Assembly: GCA_022827045.1 (NCBI GenBank)
Contig: JAJDTQ010000249.1
Location: forward strand, 1 to 15,000
DNA: 15,000 nt
Reading direction: 5' to 3'
Source: Candidatus Binatia bacterium
GTDB lineage: Bacteria > Desulfobacterota_B > Binatia > UBA9968 > JAJDTQ01
Shown: piece after piece, positions 1 through 6,682 of the stretch
Numbering within the stretch: position 1 is the stretch's first letter
How the letters are laid out: each line of letters begins with the position of its first letter
The notes under the pieces: model-generated
What the model saw: the letters and a program-made list of their open reading frames with translations, nothing else
Database searches by the model: none
What the model was told of the DNA's origin: nothing
Made by a program: the position numbers and the translations under genes

Positions 1-403
1 CATGGAGCCCCTCGAAGCGACGGCCATCGTATCCGCCCAGTTGCAGGTCGGGATGGTCCTCCACACGCGCCTCAACCGTTCGCTCGAGCATCTCGAGCGC
101 GACGCGCCGGTTGTCAACCGGTTTCTCGTCAACAACATGCTTTGCTACGGCCTGTTCGTCGGTTGGCACTACTCCTGCGGCTCCGGGTACGACAGCGAAT
201 TCTGGCGTTATGCTCGCGACCATGCCTGGCCACGGCACCGCAAGGCCGTGGACCCCGAGGTGGTGGGTTGCGCAGCGCTCCGCAAATTCGACGAAATGAT
301 CGAACTGCTGAACCGGCCGGTCATCGACAAGGTGGACTGGGATCGGATGTGCGCGGTCCCGCTCACCAGCTATGCGCAGATGTCTCAGGGGCTTGGCTGT
401 TAG
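1..403 (+). CDS. Flavin-dependent (tryptophan-type) halogenase-like protein, C-terminal fragment
   Basis: Only the last ~133 codons lie in the window; the reading frame is open at the left edge, so the ATG at position 2 is an internal methionine, not the start. The first visible residues (MEPLEATAI) resemble the (F/V)xEPLE(S/A)T(S/G)I motif in the C-terminal half of tryptophan-halogenase-family flavoproteins. About 55 residues further on, YDSEFWRYARD resembles the family's 'DTPFWR' segment. Full-length members are about 500 residues and use FADH2, O2 and halide to halogenate indoles, pyrroles or other aromatic substrates. The N-terminal FAD-binding GxGxxG and WxWxIP motifs would lie off the left edge and cannot be checked, so activity and substrate are unknown. 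The stop is TAG at 401-403. The gene converges on pycB. A non-halogenating FAD monooxygenase of the same fold is the main alternative. Confidence 0.6.
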   Translation, partial: MEPLEATAIVSAQLQVGMVLHTRLNRSLEHLERDAPVVNRFLVNNMLCYGLFVGWHYSCGSGYDSEFWRYARDHAWPRHRKAVDPEVVGCAALRKFDEMIELLNRPVIDKVDWDRMCAVPLTSYAQMSQGLGC

Positions 404-435
404 CCCCGCGAGTCTGTCCGGGTAGTCAAACACAG

Positions 436-478
436 CCCCTCTCCCTCTGGGAGAGGGTGGCCGAAGGCCGGGTGAGGG
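436..478. repeat. Intergenic double-hairpin (REP-like) repeat between convergent genes
   Basis: A perfect 9-bp inverted repeat, CCCTCTCCC (437-445) and GGGAGAGGG (449-457), has a 3-nt loop. It is followed directly by a 4-bp GGCC-GAA-GGCC hairpin (459-469) and a GGGTGAGGG tail (470-478) that can pair with the leading CCCTC. I recognise the 'CCCTCTCCC...GGGTGAGGG' form as a short palindrome scattered between genes in many bacterial genomes; only one copy is visible here. It fills the 76-bp gap between the 3' ends of the halogenase-like gene and pycB and ends 2 bp before the pycB stop. It could act as a bidirectional transcription block or mRNA 3'-end stabiliser, but there is no T-tract on either side. 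Confidence 0.55.
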
Positions 479-479
479 C

Positions 480-1841
480 CTAGCCCGTGGCGGTGGCCTG
501 TTCCTGGTCCCGCCGCTCGAAGTAGTCCTTGGCGACGTCCGGGAACAGCGTGTAGGAGAGCACGTCTTCCTCGCTGGCGGCGAGGTCGCCGATTTCCTTG
601 CGCGCCTCCTCCATGCGGGGCTTCAGCAGGTCGGCGGGACGGCACGTGATGGGGTCCTTCTTGCCCAGCACCATGGCCTTCATTTCTTCGCTCACCGTCC
701 CCGGCGGCTCGCCGTAGTGCCCCATGACGTAGTTGCGCACTTCCATGGTCACCACGCCGTAGCGTTTGCCCATGAGGACGTTGAGGGTGGCCTGGGAACC
801 TACGATCTGGCTCGTGGGAGTCACGAGCGGCGGGTACCCGAGGTCTTTGCGCACGGCCTGGACTTCCTGGAGCACCTCGTCCAGCCGGTTCTCGGCGTTC
901 TGCTGCCGCAGTTGGGACACCAGGTTCGAGAGCATGCCGCCGGGGATCTGCGACTCGACGATGTCGGCGTTGACGCGGTTGCTGATGGGGCTCTCGAACT
1001 CGCTGTACTTGCCGCGCACCTGGGTGAAGTAGTCGGCGATCCCGGCGAGTTCCTGGAGATCGAGCCCAGTGTCGTACGGGGTACCCTTCAGCGCCACCAC
1101 CACGGCCTCCGTGGCGGGCTGGGAGGTGCCGTGGGAGAGCGTGGAGATGGCCGTGTCGACAATGTCCACGCCCGCCTCCACCGCCATGATGTAGGCCATC
1201 TGGGCCATGCCGGTGGTGCAATGGGAGTGCAGGTGGACGGGGATGTCGAACCGCTCCTTCAACGCGCCGATGAGATCCTGGGCCACATACGGCGACAGCA
1301 GCCCGGCCATGTCCTTGACGGCCAGCACGTCGGTGCCGGCGTCCACGAGCTGGTCGGCGAAGTCGACGAAATACTGCAGGGAATGGACCGGGCTTATGGT
1401 GTAGGACACCGCGGCCTCCAGGGTCTTGCCGGTGCGCTTGACCGCGTCCATGGAGGTCTTCATGTTGCGGATGTCGTTCATGGCGTCGAACACCCTGAAG
1501 ACATCGATGCCGTTTTCCGCGGACTTTTCGACGAAGGACTCCACGGCATCGTCCGGGTAGTTGCGGTATCCGACGATGTTCTGCCCACGCAGCAACATCT
1601 GAAGCCGGGTGTTGGGCATGGCCTCGCGGATCAGCCGGAGGCGTTCCCAGGGACACTCGTTGAGATAGCGGAGGCAGGCGTCGAAGGTCGCCCCGCCCCA
1701 CATTTCCACCGACCAGAAACCTATCTTGTCGAGATCCGCGGCGATGGGCAGCATGTCCTCGGTGCGCATGCGTGTCGCCAGCAGGGACTGGTGCGCGTCC
1801 CTGAGCACGGTTTCAGTGATCCCGACTTTCTTGCGATCCAT
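480..1841 (-). CDS. pycB: Pyruvate/oxaloacetate carboxyltransferase subunit (PycB/OadA type, no biotinyl domain)
   Basis: 453 aa. It moves a carboxyl group between carboxybiotin and pyruvate/oxaloacetate. The TIM-barrel carboxyltransferase domain covers roughly residues 5-280, and the PYC/OADA conserved region roughly 290-430. The metal-site residues expected from the 5S/PC family are visible: Asp15 in LRDAHQS, the carbamylated-lysine candidate Lys176 in AVKDMAG, and His205/His207 in HLHSHCTTG. The protein stops where OadA and PycB usually continue into a Pro/Ala linker and a biotinylated MKM domain, so the carrier must be a separate protein, as in transcarboxylase 5S. No biotin carboxylase or carrier gene lies in the window. 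The start is ATG with AGGAGA at 1847-1852 and 5-nt spacing; the stop is TAG. Whether it serves a two-subunit pyruvate carboxylase or an oxaloacetate decarboxylase/transcarboxylase is not decided by sequence alone. Confidence 0.9.
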   Translation of the reverse strand: MDRKKVGITETVLRDAHQSLLATRMRTEDMLPIAADLDKIGFWSVEMWGGATFDACLRYLNECPWERLRLIREAMPNTRLQMLLRGQNIVGYRNYPDDAVESFVEKSAENGIDVFRVFDAMNDIRNMKTSMDAVKRTGKTLEAAVSYTISPVHSLQYFVDFADQLVDAGTDVLAVKDMAGLLSPYVAQDLIGALKERFDIPVHLHSHCTTGMAQMAYIMAVEAGVDIVDTAISTLSHGTSQPATEAVVVALKGTPYDTGLDLQELAGIADYFTQVRGKYSEFESPISNRVNADIVESQIPGGMLSNLVSQLRQQNAENRLDEVLQEVQAVRKDLGYPPLVTPTSQIVGSQATLNVLMGKRYGVVTMEVRNYVMGHYGEPPGTVSEEMKAMVLGKKDPITCRPADLLKPRMEEARKEIGDLAASEEDVLSYTLFPDVAKDYFERRDQEQATATG

Positions 1842-1909
1842 AGTTGTCTCCTAGTGAGTGGCCCATGGTGACGCGCGCCGTTGCCGGAACACACGCGATA
1901 GAACCGCTA

Positions 1910-1938
1910 ACCATACGGGAACGGTGGTACATTTGCAA
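1910..1938 (-). promoter_or_regulatory. Candidate sigma70 promoter for pycB
   Basis: Read on the minus strand: -35 TTGCAA (1933-1938), 17-bp spacer, -10 TATGGT (1910-1915), each 4/6 to consensus. Transcription would start near 1903, giving a leader of about 60 nt before the pycB ATG. It lies in the 145-bp phoR-pycB gap, so pycB can be transcribed independently of the pho genes. An imperfect inverted repeat lies immediately upstream of the -35. Confidence 0.4.
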
Positions 1939-1967
1939 GGAAAATCGCGGTTGTGCGCGTGTTTTCC
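1939..1967 (-). promoter_or_regulatory. Inverted repeat abutting the pycB -35 element
   Basis: The outer arms GGAAAA (1939-1944) and TTTTCC (1962-1967) enclose a second CGCG/CGCG pairing (1946-1949 with 1956-1959) around a 6-nt loop. It ends exactly at the edge of the -35 hexamer. It could be an operator/activator site for pycB or a weak hairpin after phoR; there is no following T-run to make it a convincing terminator. Confidence 0.25.
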
Positions 1968-1986
1968 ACAGGAAGCCGGCGGCGGC

Positions 1987-3465
1987 TCAGGCAACGACGC
2001 TCTTTCCCGAGGCTGCCGGGACCGGCAGCGGGATGGTGCCGGCGGCGGCAGGAAGGCACACCGTCACGCGGGTGCCCTTGCCAAGCTGGCTCTCGATACT
2101 GAGCAGCCCGCCATGAGCATGGGCGATGTGCTTCACGATGGCGAGGCCGAGGCCGGTGCCGCCCAGCTCCCGCGAGCGCGCCTTGTCCACCCGGTAAAAC
2201 CGCTCCGTCAGCCGTGGCAGGTCCTTCTCCGGGATGCCGCAACCCGTGTCCGAAACGGTCAGCGCCACCCGGGGCGGGTCGTCAGCGCCGGAACGCGGCT
2301 CGAGACCGGCACGGACCTGAACTTCTCCACCCTCCGAGGTGTACTTGAGGGCATTGTCCACCAGGTTGATGAGCAACTGTTGCAAGCGGTCTTCATCGCC
2401 CAGGATGTCCGGCGTAATGGCGTCGGCGTCGGCGCCGATACGGATGTGCTTCTTGCCGGCCTGATCGCGGAACAGCTCCAGCACGCGTTCCAGCAGCGGC
2501 CGCGTCGCCACCCGCTCCATCCTCACGTTGACGTTGCCCATCTCCAGGTCCGATAAGGCCAGCAGGTCGTCGATGAGGCGGCCGAGGCGCTCGGAGTGGC
2601 GCGCGACCACGTTGAGGAACTGTCTGGCCATCTTCGGGTCCCCGGGCGGGTTGTGCAGGAGCGTCTCGGCATATCCCTGTATCGCGGTCAGGGGCGTGCG
2701 CATTTCATGGGAGACGTTGGCGACGAAATCGACTCGGATCTGCTCGAGCCGCTTCAGCTCGGTGACCTCGTGGAATACCAGGACGTAACCGAGCAGGTCC
2801 TGTTGCGAGTGTTCCAGCCGCGCCGCGTTGACCGCGAACCAGCGGTCGTCCCCGAGGGTCAGCTCCCGATGGAACGCGTTCCGGCCGCTGTCTCTCTCGA
2901 CGACCTCCTGGATGAGGGCCTGCATCTCGGGGTGGCGCGACACCTCGACGGTGGACATGCCGCGGACGCTGGTGTCCGCCGGCAGGTTGAACATGGTCTG
3001 CGCCATCTGGTTGACCAGGATGACCTTGCCGTTGGTATCCAGCACGATCACCCCTTCCATCATGCAGCTCAGGATGGACTGGAGCTTCTCCCGTTCCGCC
3101 GTCACGTCCTGGAGGCGGCTGGTGAGCGTATGCGCCAGTTCGTTGAGGCTTTCCTCCAAGGCGCCCAGTTCGTCCCCGCGCCGCACCGGCAGGGACTTGT
3201 TCGAGGGGTTGTCGAGGACGGCCTTGCGGCAGAAGGCCACCATGTCGGCGACGCGCTTGTGTCCCCGCCGGAGCCAGACCGCGGCCGCCAGCAGTCCTGC
3301 CGGAAGGACGATCCACAGGGCGTTGGAAAACCATGCTCCGGTCCCGCCCGTGGGTGCTGTCGTGTTCGCGTATTGAAAGTAGAGGACGGCCAGGACGAGG
3401 AGAGCGAGGGGGAGGTAGCCAAGAAACCACCTGGCCAGCGTGCTATGTCTCGAGGGATCTCTCAT
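1987..3465 (-). CDS. phoR: PhoR-type phosphate sensor histidine kinase
   Basis: 492 aa inner-membrane kinase. Two hydrophobic segments (about 11-31 and 46-65) are separated by only ~14 residues, so there is no real periplasmic sensor domain, as is usual for PhoR. A HAMP-like linker follows (about 66-120), then a PAS domain (about 125-235), and HisKA with the phospho-acceptor His253 in VSHEMRTP. The ATPase domain shows the N box around Asn371 (NLVDNALKY), G1 DTGCGIP (406-412) and G2 GGTGLGLA (435-442). It is predicted to phosphorylate the adjacent PhoB under phosphate limitation, with PhoU relaying Pst transporter status. The ATG start lies 23 bp inside phoB, so translation is probably coupled; no strong Shine-Dalgarno is seen. 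The stop is TGA. Another OmpR-partner kinase is possible, but the phoU neighbour favours PhoR. Confidence 0.9.
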   Translation of the reverse strand: MRDPSRHSTLARWFLGYLPLALLVLAVLYFQYANTTAPTGGTGAWFSNALWIVLPAGLLAAAVWLRRGHKRVADMVAFCRKAVLDNPSNKSLPVRRGDELGALEESLNELAHTLTSRLQDVTAEREKLQSILSCMMEGVIVLDTNGKVILVNQMAQTMFNLPADTSVRGMSTVEVSRHPEMQALIQEVVERDSGRNAFHRELTLGDDRWFAVNAARLEHSQQDLLGYVLVFHEVTELKRLEQIRVDFVANVSHEMRTPLTAIQGYAETLLHNPPGDPKMARQFLNVVARHSERLGRLIDDLLALSDLEMGNVNVRMERVATRPLLERVLELFRDQAGKKHIRIGADADAITPDILGDEDRLQQLLINLVDNALKYTSEGGEVQVRAGLEPRSGADDPPRVALTVSDTGCGIPEKDLPRLTERFYRVDKARSRELGGTGLGLAIVKHIAHAHGGLLSIESQLGKGTRVTVCLPAAAGTIPLPVPAASGKSVVA

Positions 3466-4153
3466 CCAGCTTGTAGCCCACGCCGCGCACGGTGACGATC
3501 CACTCGGGGTTGCGATCGTCCTGTTCCAGCGCTTCCCGGATCCTTCGTATGTGGACGTCTACCGTACGAGGTGTCACGTAGACGTCGGAGCGCCATACGC
3601 CGTCCAGGATCTGGTCGCGGCTCAGCACCCTGTTGCGATTCTGAATCAGATAGCGCAGAACTTCAAACCCCTTGAGGGTGAGCTTGACCGGCCTCCCCGC
3701 CACCTGCACTTCATAGGTCGTGAAGTCGACCTTCAGCGGGCCCTTCTCGTAGAACTCCGCGAGATCGGGCGAAGCCGGGAACTCGGCCCGCCGCAGCACC
3801 GCCTTGACCCGCGCCACCATCTCCCTGGGACTGAAGGGTTTCGTGATGTAGTCGTCCGCTCCCAGTTCCAGCCCCACAACCCGGTCCGCCTCTCCCGCTT
3901 TCGCGGTCAGCATGAGGATCGGCGTCTGGGCAGTCTCGGGAGTCTGACGAATGATCTTGCAGAACTCGATCCCCGAGAGGCCCGGCAGCATCAGGTCGAG
4001 CACGATAAGGCGCGGCGTCTCCTTCCGCACCAAGTCCAGCGCATCTTCGCCGTTCTCGGCTTCGAGTACCTGAAAACGCTCCTGGTGCAGGTGGTACGAG
4101 ATCAGCTTGCGGATGTCTGCTTCGTCCTCGACGACGAGTATTTTGTCCGCCAT
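3443..4153 (-). CDS. phoB: PhoB-type phosphate response regulator
   Basis: 236 aa OmpR/PhoB-family transcription factor. In the receiver domain (about 3-120) the acidic pair Glu9/Asp10, phospho-acceptor Asp53 (VLDLMLPG), Thr83 and Lys105 (TKPF) are all present. The C-terminal winged-helix DNA-binding domain (about 135-232) has the typical LTLKGFEVL, RVLSRDQIL, TVDVHIRRIR and VRGVGYKL stretches. When phosphorylated it should bind Pho boxes and activate phosphate-starvation genes, possibly including its own operon through the repeats upstream of phoU. It starts 4 bp after the phoU stop and overlaps phoR by 23 bp, so the three are almost certainly one operon. No clear Shine-Dalgarno precedes its ATG, consistent with coupling to phoU translation. 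Confidence 0.92.
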   Translation of the reverse strand: MADKILVVEDEADIRKLISYHLHQERFQVLEAENGEDALDLVRKETPRLIVLDLMLPGLSGIEFCKIIRQTPETAQTPILMLTAKAGEADRVVGLELGADDYITKPFSPREMVARVKAVLRRAEFPASPDLAEFYEKGPLKVDFTTYEVQVAGRPVKLTLKGFEVLRYLIQNRNRVLSRDQILDGVWRSDVYVTPRTVDVHIRRIREALEQDDRNPEWIVTVRGVGYKLDERSLET

Positions 4154-4157
4154 GAGA

Positions 4158-4844
4158 CTAGATGGAACGGGGCACTTCCTTGACGTGGCGAATGCTGGTC
4201 CCCTTGACCAGGAAAATCACCATCTCGGCGATGTTGGTGGCATGGTCCGCGATCCGTTCGAGGTACTTCGAAACGAAGGTGATCTTCATGGCGCGGTTGA
4301 TGGTCCTGGGCTCGCTGATCATGTACGAGACCGTCTCGCGGAAGATCTGTTCGTTCAGGTCGTCGATCTCCTGGTCGTCCTGGCATACCTTGAGCGCAAG
4401 GCTGGTGTCCTCGTGCACGAAGGCATTGAGGCTCTCGGATATCATCCGCCGGGAAATCTCGGCCATGCGCGGGATGTCGATGTAGGGCTTGAGCGGCGCC
4501 TCGCGGATCAGCTCGAGGGAACGCTCGGAGATATTCACCGAGATGTCGCCGATGCGCTCCAGGTCAGTGGTGATCTTGAGTGCCGTGGTTACGAACCGGA
4601 GGTCCTTTCCGGCCGGTTGATGCAGCGCAATCAGCCTGACGCACAGCTCGTCGATATCGGCGTCCATCTGGTTGACCTCGGCGTCCCGTTCGATGACGGT
4701 TTCGGCGAGCGCCGCCTCGCGGTCCACCAGCGCCTTGATGGATCGGTCGATCTGGTCCTCGACCAGGCCGCCCATCTGTATGATCCTGTCCCGGAGGGAC
4801 TTGAGCTCTTCCTCGTATTTCCGATCGGTGTGTTCCGGGCGCAT
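4158..4844 (-). CDS. phoU: Phosphate signalling regulator PhoU
   Basis: 228 aa, all-helical, built of two tandem three-helix PhoU repeats. The repeat signatures DLERIGDISVNISE (first half) and YLERIADHATNIAE (second half) are clear; these acidic clusters bind metal in PhoU structures. PhoU links the Pst phosphate transporter to PhoR and represses the Pho response when phosphate is plentiful. I chose the ATG at 4844 (MRPEHTDRKYEEEL) over the in-frame ATG at 4895. Homologues begin with this 'HTDRKYEEEL' stretch, and GAGG (4851-4854) lies 6 nt upstream, whereas the extra 17 residues have no family match and would overlap a leader hairpin. It is the first gene of phoU-phoB-phoR. No pstSCAB genes are in the window. 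Confidence 0.93.
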   Translation of the reverse strand: MRPEHTDRKYEEELKSLRDRIIQMGGLVEDQIDRSIKALVDREAALAETVIERDAEVNQMDADIDELCVRLIALHQPAGKDLRFVTTALKITTDLERIGDISVNISERSLELIREAPLKPYIDIPRMAEISRRMISESLNAFVHEDTSLALKVCQDDQEIDDLNEQIFRETVSYMISEPRTINRAMKITFVSKYLERIADHATNIAEMVIFLVKGTSIRHVKEVPRSI

Positions 4845-4885
4845 AGGCGACCTCACGGGTATGGCAACGCCGATTGTTACACTCC

Positions 4886-4902
4886 ATGTCGCCACGCGAC
4901 AT
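4886..4902 (-). promoter_or_regulatory. Perfect 7-bp hairpin in the phoU leader
   Basis: ATGTCGC (4886-4892) and GCGACAT (4896-4902) pair perfectly around a 3-nt loop. An outer pairing, CGCCG (4868-4872) with CGGCG (4903-4907), could enclose it. It lies between the Pho-box-like repeats and the phoU ribosome-binding site. It could be an operator, a leader RNA hairpin, or a factor-dependent end for rng transcripts; no T-tract follows. Confidence 0.35.
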
Positions 4903-4913
4903 CGGCGGTTCGT

Positions 4914-4931
4914 GTTACGCCTTCGTTACAA
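4914..4931 (-). promoter_or_regulatory. Candidate Pho box upstream of phoU
   Basis: On the minus strand two 7-bp half-sites, TTGTAAC (4925-4931) and GCGTAAC (4914-4920), are separated by 4 bp. This is the 7-4-7 (11-bp period) layout of PhoB sites, whose E. coli half-site is CTGTCAT. A degenerate third unit (ATTTAAT) lies one period upstream, and an isolated GTGTAAC occurs at 4876-4882. The half-sites do not match the E. coli consensus closely and no good -10 follows at the usual distance, so this rests mainly on spacing and position ahead of the pho operon. Confidence 0.33.
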
Positions 4932-4989
4932 TCACATTAAATCGAAGGATCTCGCAGGGTTCCGGTACCGTCGCGGAAACGTCCGCCGC

Positions 4990-6489
4990 CTAGGCGGTCT
5001 CGATCTCGTAGGCCTCCTGGTGCAGCGCCGAGTCGGCCTTGATGATGACCTGGCGGTCGATCTCGCGCTCCAGTGCCTCCAGGCCTTCGTTGGCATCGTC
5101 GTACAGGAAGTTGGCGATGCCGGGGTGCACGTGCACGGTGATGCGGCTGCCGTTTCGGAGTTGGGCGCTCTCCCGCTTGATGTCGCGCAGGATCTCGTAC
5201 GCGACGGTGGGTTGGGACTTGATGCGGCCGCGTCCGACGCAGTAGGGACATGCGCTCAACAGGACGTTGCCGAGGTTCTCCCGGGTGCGCTGACGGGTCA
5301 TCTCCACGAGCCCGAGCCTGGAGATGGGCAGCACGCTGGTCTTGGCCTTGTCCTGCTTCACCGCTTCCTTCAAGGCGTCGTAGACCTTCTTGCGGTTGGC
5401 GGCCTGTTCCATGTCGATGAAGTCGATGATGATGATCCCGCCGACGTTGCGCAGGCGCAGCTGTTGCACGATCTCGCGCGTCGCCTCCAGGTTGATCTTG
5501 ACGACGGTCGCTTCGAGGTCCTTCTTTCCGACGTAGCGCCCGGTGTTCACGTCCACGGCGGTGAGCGCTTCGGTCTGCTCGATGTGGATGGAGCCGCCGG
5601 AGTTCAGCCAGATCTTGGGCTCCAGTGCCTTGCGGATCTTGCGCTCGATCTCGTAACGGTCGAGCAACGGCTCGGGTTCGTCGTACAGCACCACGCGCCG
5701 CTGCAGGCGCGGCATGAACTGTTTCACGAACTCGACCACGCGCCGGTACTCCCTGGGCTGGTCGACCACGACTTCCTCGGTGTTGGCATTGAAGAAGTCC
5801 CGTATTGTGCGCGGCACGAGATCCAGATCCTGGTGGATCAACTCGGGGGTCGAGGCGGATTCCAGCCGCTTGCGGATCCGGCCCCAGAGCTTCGTCAGAA
5901 ACCGCACGTCGCTCTGGATGTCCCTCTTGTTGCGCCCCTCGCACGCGGTCCGGATGATGAAGCCTTCATCCTCCTGCGCGAGCTCCTGTACGATCTCCTT
6001 GAGTCGCTTTCTTTCCTTTTCGTCCTCGATCTTGCGGGAGACGGCCACGTGGCCCGTGTTGGGCATGAACACCAGGAACCGGCCGGGCAGGGATATATGG
6101 GTGGTGATGCGGGCGCCCTTCATTCCCAGCGGATCCTTGGCGACCTGAACCAGGATCTCCTGGTCGGGGCTGAGCTGCTGTTCGATCCGGAGGCGGCGTT
6201 GCTCGGGAGCGGGCTCGAACAGCACCTCGTCGTCATTTCCGTTGACGGTCGCCGGCAACTCCGCGGGGGATTCGATGTCCGAGGCGTGGAGGAAGGCGGC
6301 TTTCTCCAGTCCGATGTCCACGAAGGCCGCCTGCATCCCGGGCAGCACCCGTCCGACCCGTCCCTTGTAGATGTTGCCGACGCAGCCCTTCTCCTGGTTG
6401 CGCTCGATGAGGAACTCGGCCAGACCGTTGTCCTCCATCACGGCGATCCGGGTTTCCTGGGGGGTGGTGTTGATGAGGATCCGTCTCAT
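4990..6489 (-). CDS. rng: Ribonuclease G (RNase E/G family endoribonuclease)
   Basis: 499 aa, the normal length for RNase G, with no long RNase E-type C-terminal scaffold. An S1-type RNA-binding domain occupies about residues 35-125 (GNIYKGRVGRVLPGMQAAFVD is its core). The catalytic Mg2+ aspartates are visible as Asp313 (AVDVNTGRY) and Asp356 (IIIDFIDM). The Zn-link CPYCVGRG supplies Cys414 and Cys417, which tether the dimer in the family. The enzyme cleaves single-stranded A/U-rich RNA near monophosphorylated 5' ends and matures 16S rRNA. The ATG start has only a weak ribosome-binding site; the stop TAG sits inside the 12-bp palindrome CCGCCTAGGCGG. A good promoter lies upstream at 6532-6560. 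RNase Y is encoded at the other end of the window, so this organism has two different decay endonucleases. Confidence 0.93.
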   Translation of the reverse strand: MRRILINTTPQETRIAVMEDNGLAEFLIERNQEKGCVGNIYKGRVGRVLPGMQAAFVDIGLEKAAFLHASDIESPAELPATVNGNDDEVLFEPAPEQRRLRIEQQLSPDQEILVQVAKDPLGMKGARITTHISLPGRFLVFMPNTGHVAVSRKIEDEKERKRLKEIVQELAQEDEGFIIRTACEGRNKRDIQSDVRFLTKLWGRIRKRLESASTPELIHQDLDLVPRTIRDFFNANTEEVVVDQPREYRRVVEFVKQFMPRLQRRVVLYDEPEPLLDRYEIERKIRKALEPKIWLNSGGSIHIEQTEALTAVDVNTGRYVGKKDLEATVVKINLEATREIVQQLRLRNVGGIIIIDFIDMEQAANRKKVYDALKEAVKQDKAKTSVLPISRLGLVEMTRQRTRENLGNVLLSACPYCVGRGRIKSQPTVAYEILRDIKRESAQLRNGSRITVHVHPGIANFLYDDANEGLEALEREIDRQVIIKADSALHQEAYEIETA

Positions 6490-6531
6490 GGGTCAGGATA
6501 CTGGCTCGCTCGAAGGAGGAGGGGCGCCTTT

Positions 6532-6560
6532 AGGATAGGTCAGTCGCGGGGAAATGGCAA
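6532..6560 (-). promoter_or_regulatory. Promoter for rng
   Basis: Minus strand: -35 TTGCCA (6555-6560, 5/6), exact 17-bp spacer, -10 TATCCT (6532-6537, 4/6). The start would fall near 6525, leaving a leader of about 35 nt before the rng ATG. It is back-to-back with the HNH-gene promoter, the two -35 elements being 30 bp apart. Confidence 0.5.
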
Positions 6561-6590
6561 GGTGGCGACGGCGGAGCGGACCGGGCGCGT

Positions 6591-6621
6591 TTGACAAGAC
6601 GTTCGCGAAGGGCAATAAGAT
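6591..6621 (+). promoter_or_regulatory. Promoter for the HNH endonuclease gene
   Basis: -35 TTGACA (6591-6596, perfect) and -10 TAAGAT (6616-6621, 4/6) with a slightly long 19-bp spacer. Transcription would begin near 6628. This places the more upstream in-frame ATG (6554) outside the transcript and supports a start at 6683 or 6707. Confidence 0.45.
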
Positions 6622-6682
6622 CAGGGTGATTCAACCTGGGACCTTGGTGGATGCCGGTAGACGCCGGGCAGGGAGTCCGGGC

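Noticed and set aside
717..1871. 384-codon open frame on the plus strand opposite pycB
   Set aside because: Antisense shadow of a fully conserved carboxyltransferase; no domain or ribosome-binding site.
1974..1987. AGCCG/CGGCT hairpin at the end of phoR as a terminator
   Set aside because: Only a 5-bp stem that overlaps the stop codon, with no following T-run; indistinguishable from chance in GC-rich DNA.
4986..4997. Perfect 12-bp palindrome CCGCCTAGGCGG containing the rng stop codon
   Set aside because: It is real sequence symmetry, but with no loop and no T-tract, and short GC-rich palindromes are common here; not enough to call a terminator.
4672..6594. 640-codon open frame on the plus strand opposite rng and phoU
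   Set aside because: It lies antisense to RNase G, whose S1 domain, catalytic aspartates and Zn-link are intact; the translation is a repetitive Leu/Val/Asp-rich shadow.
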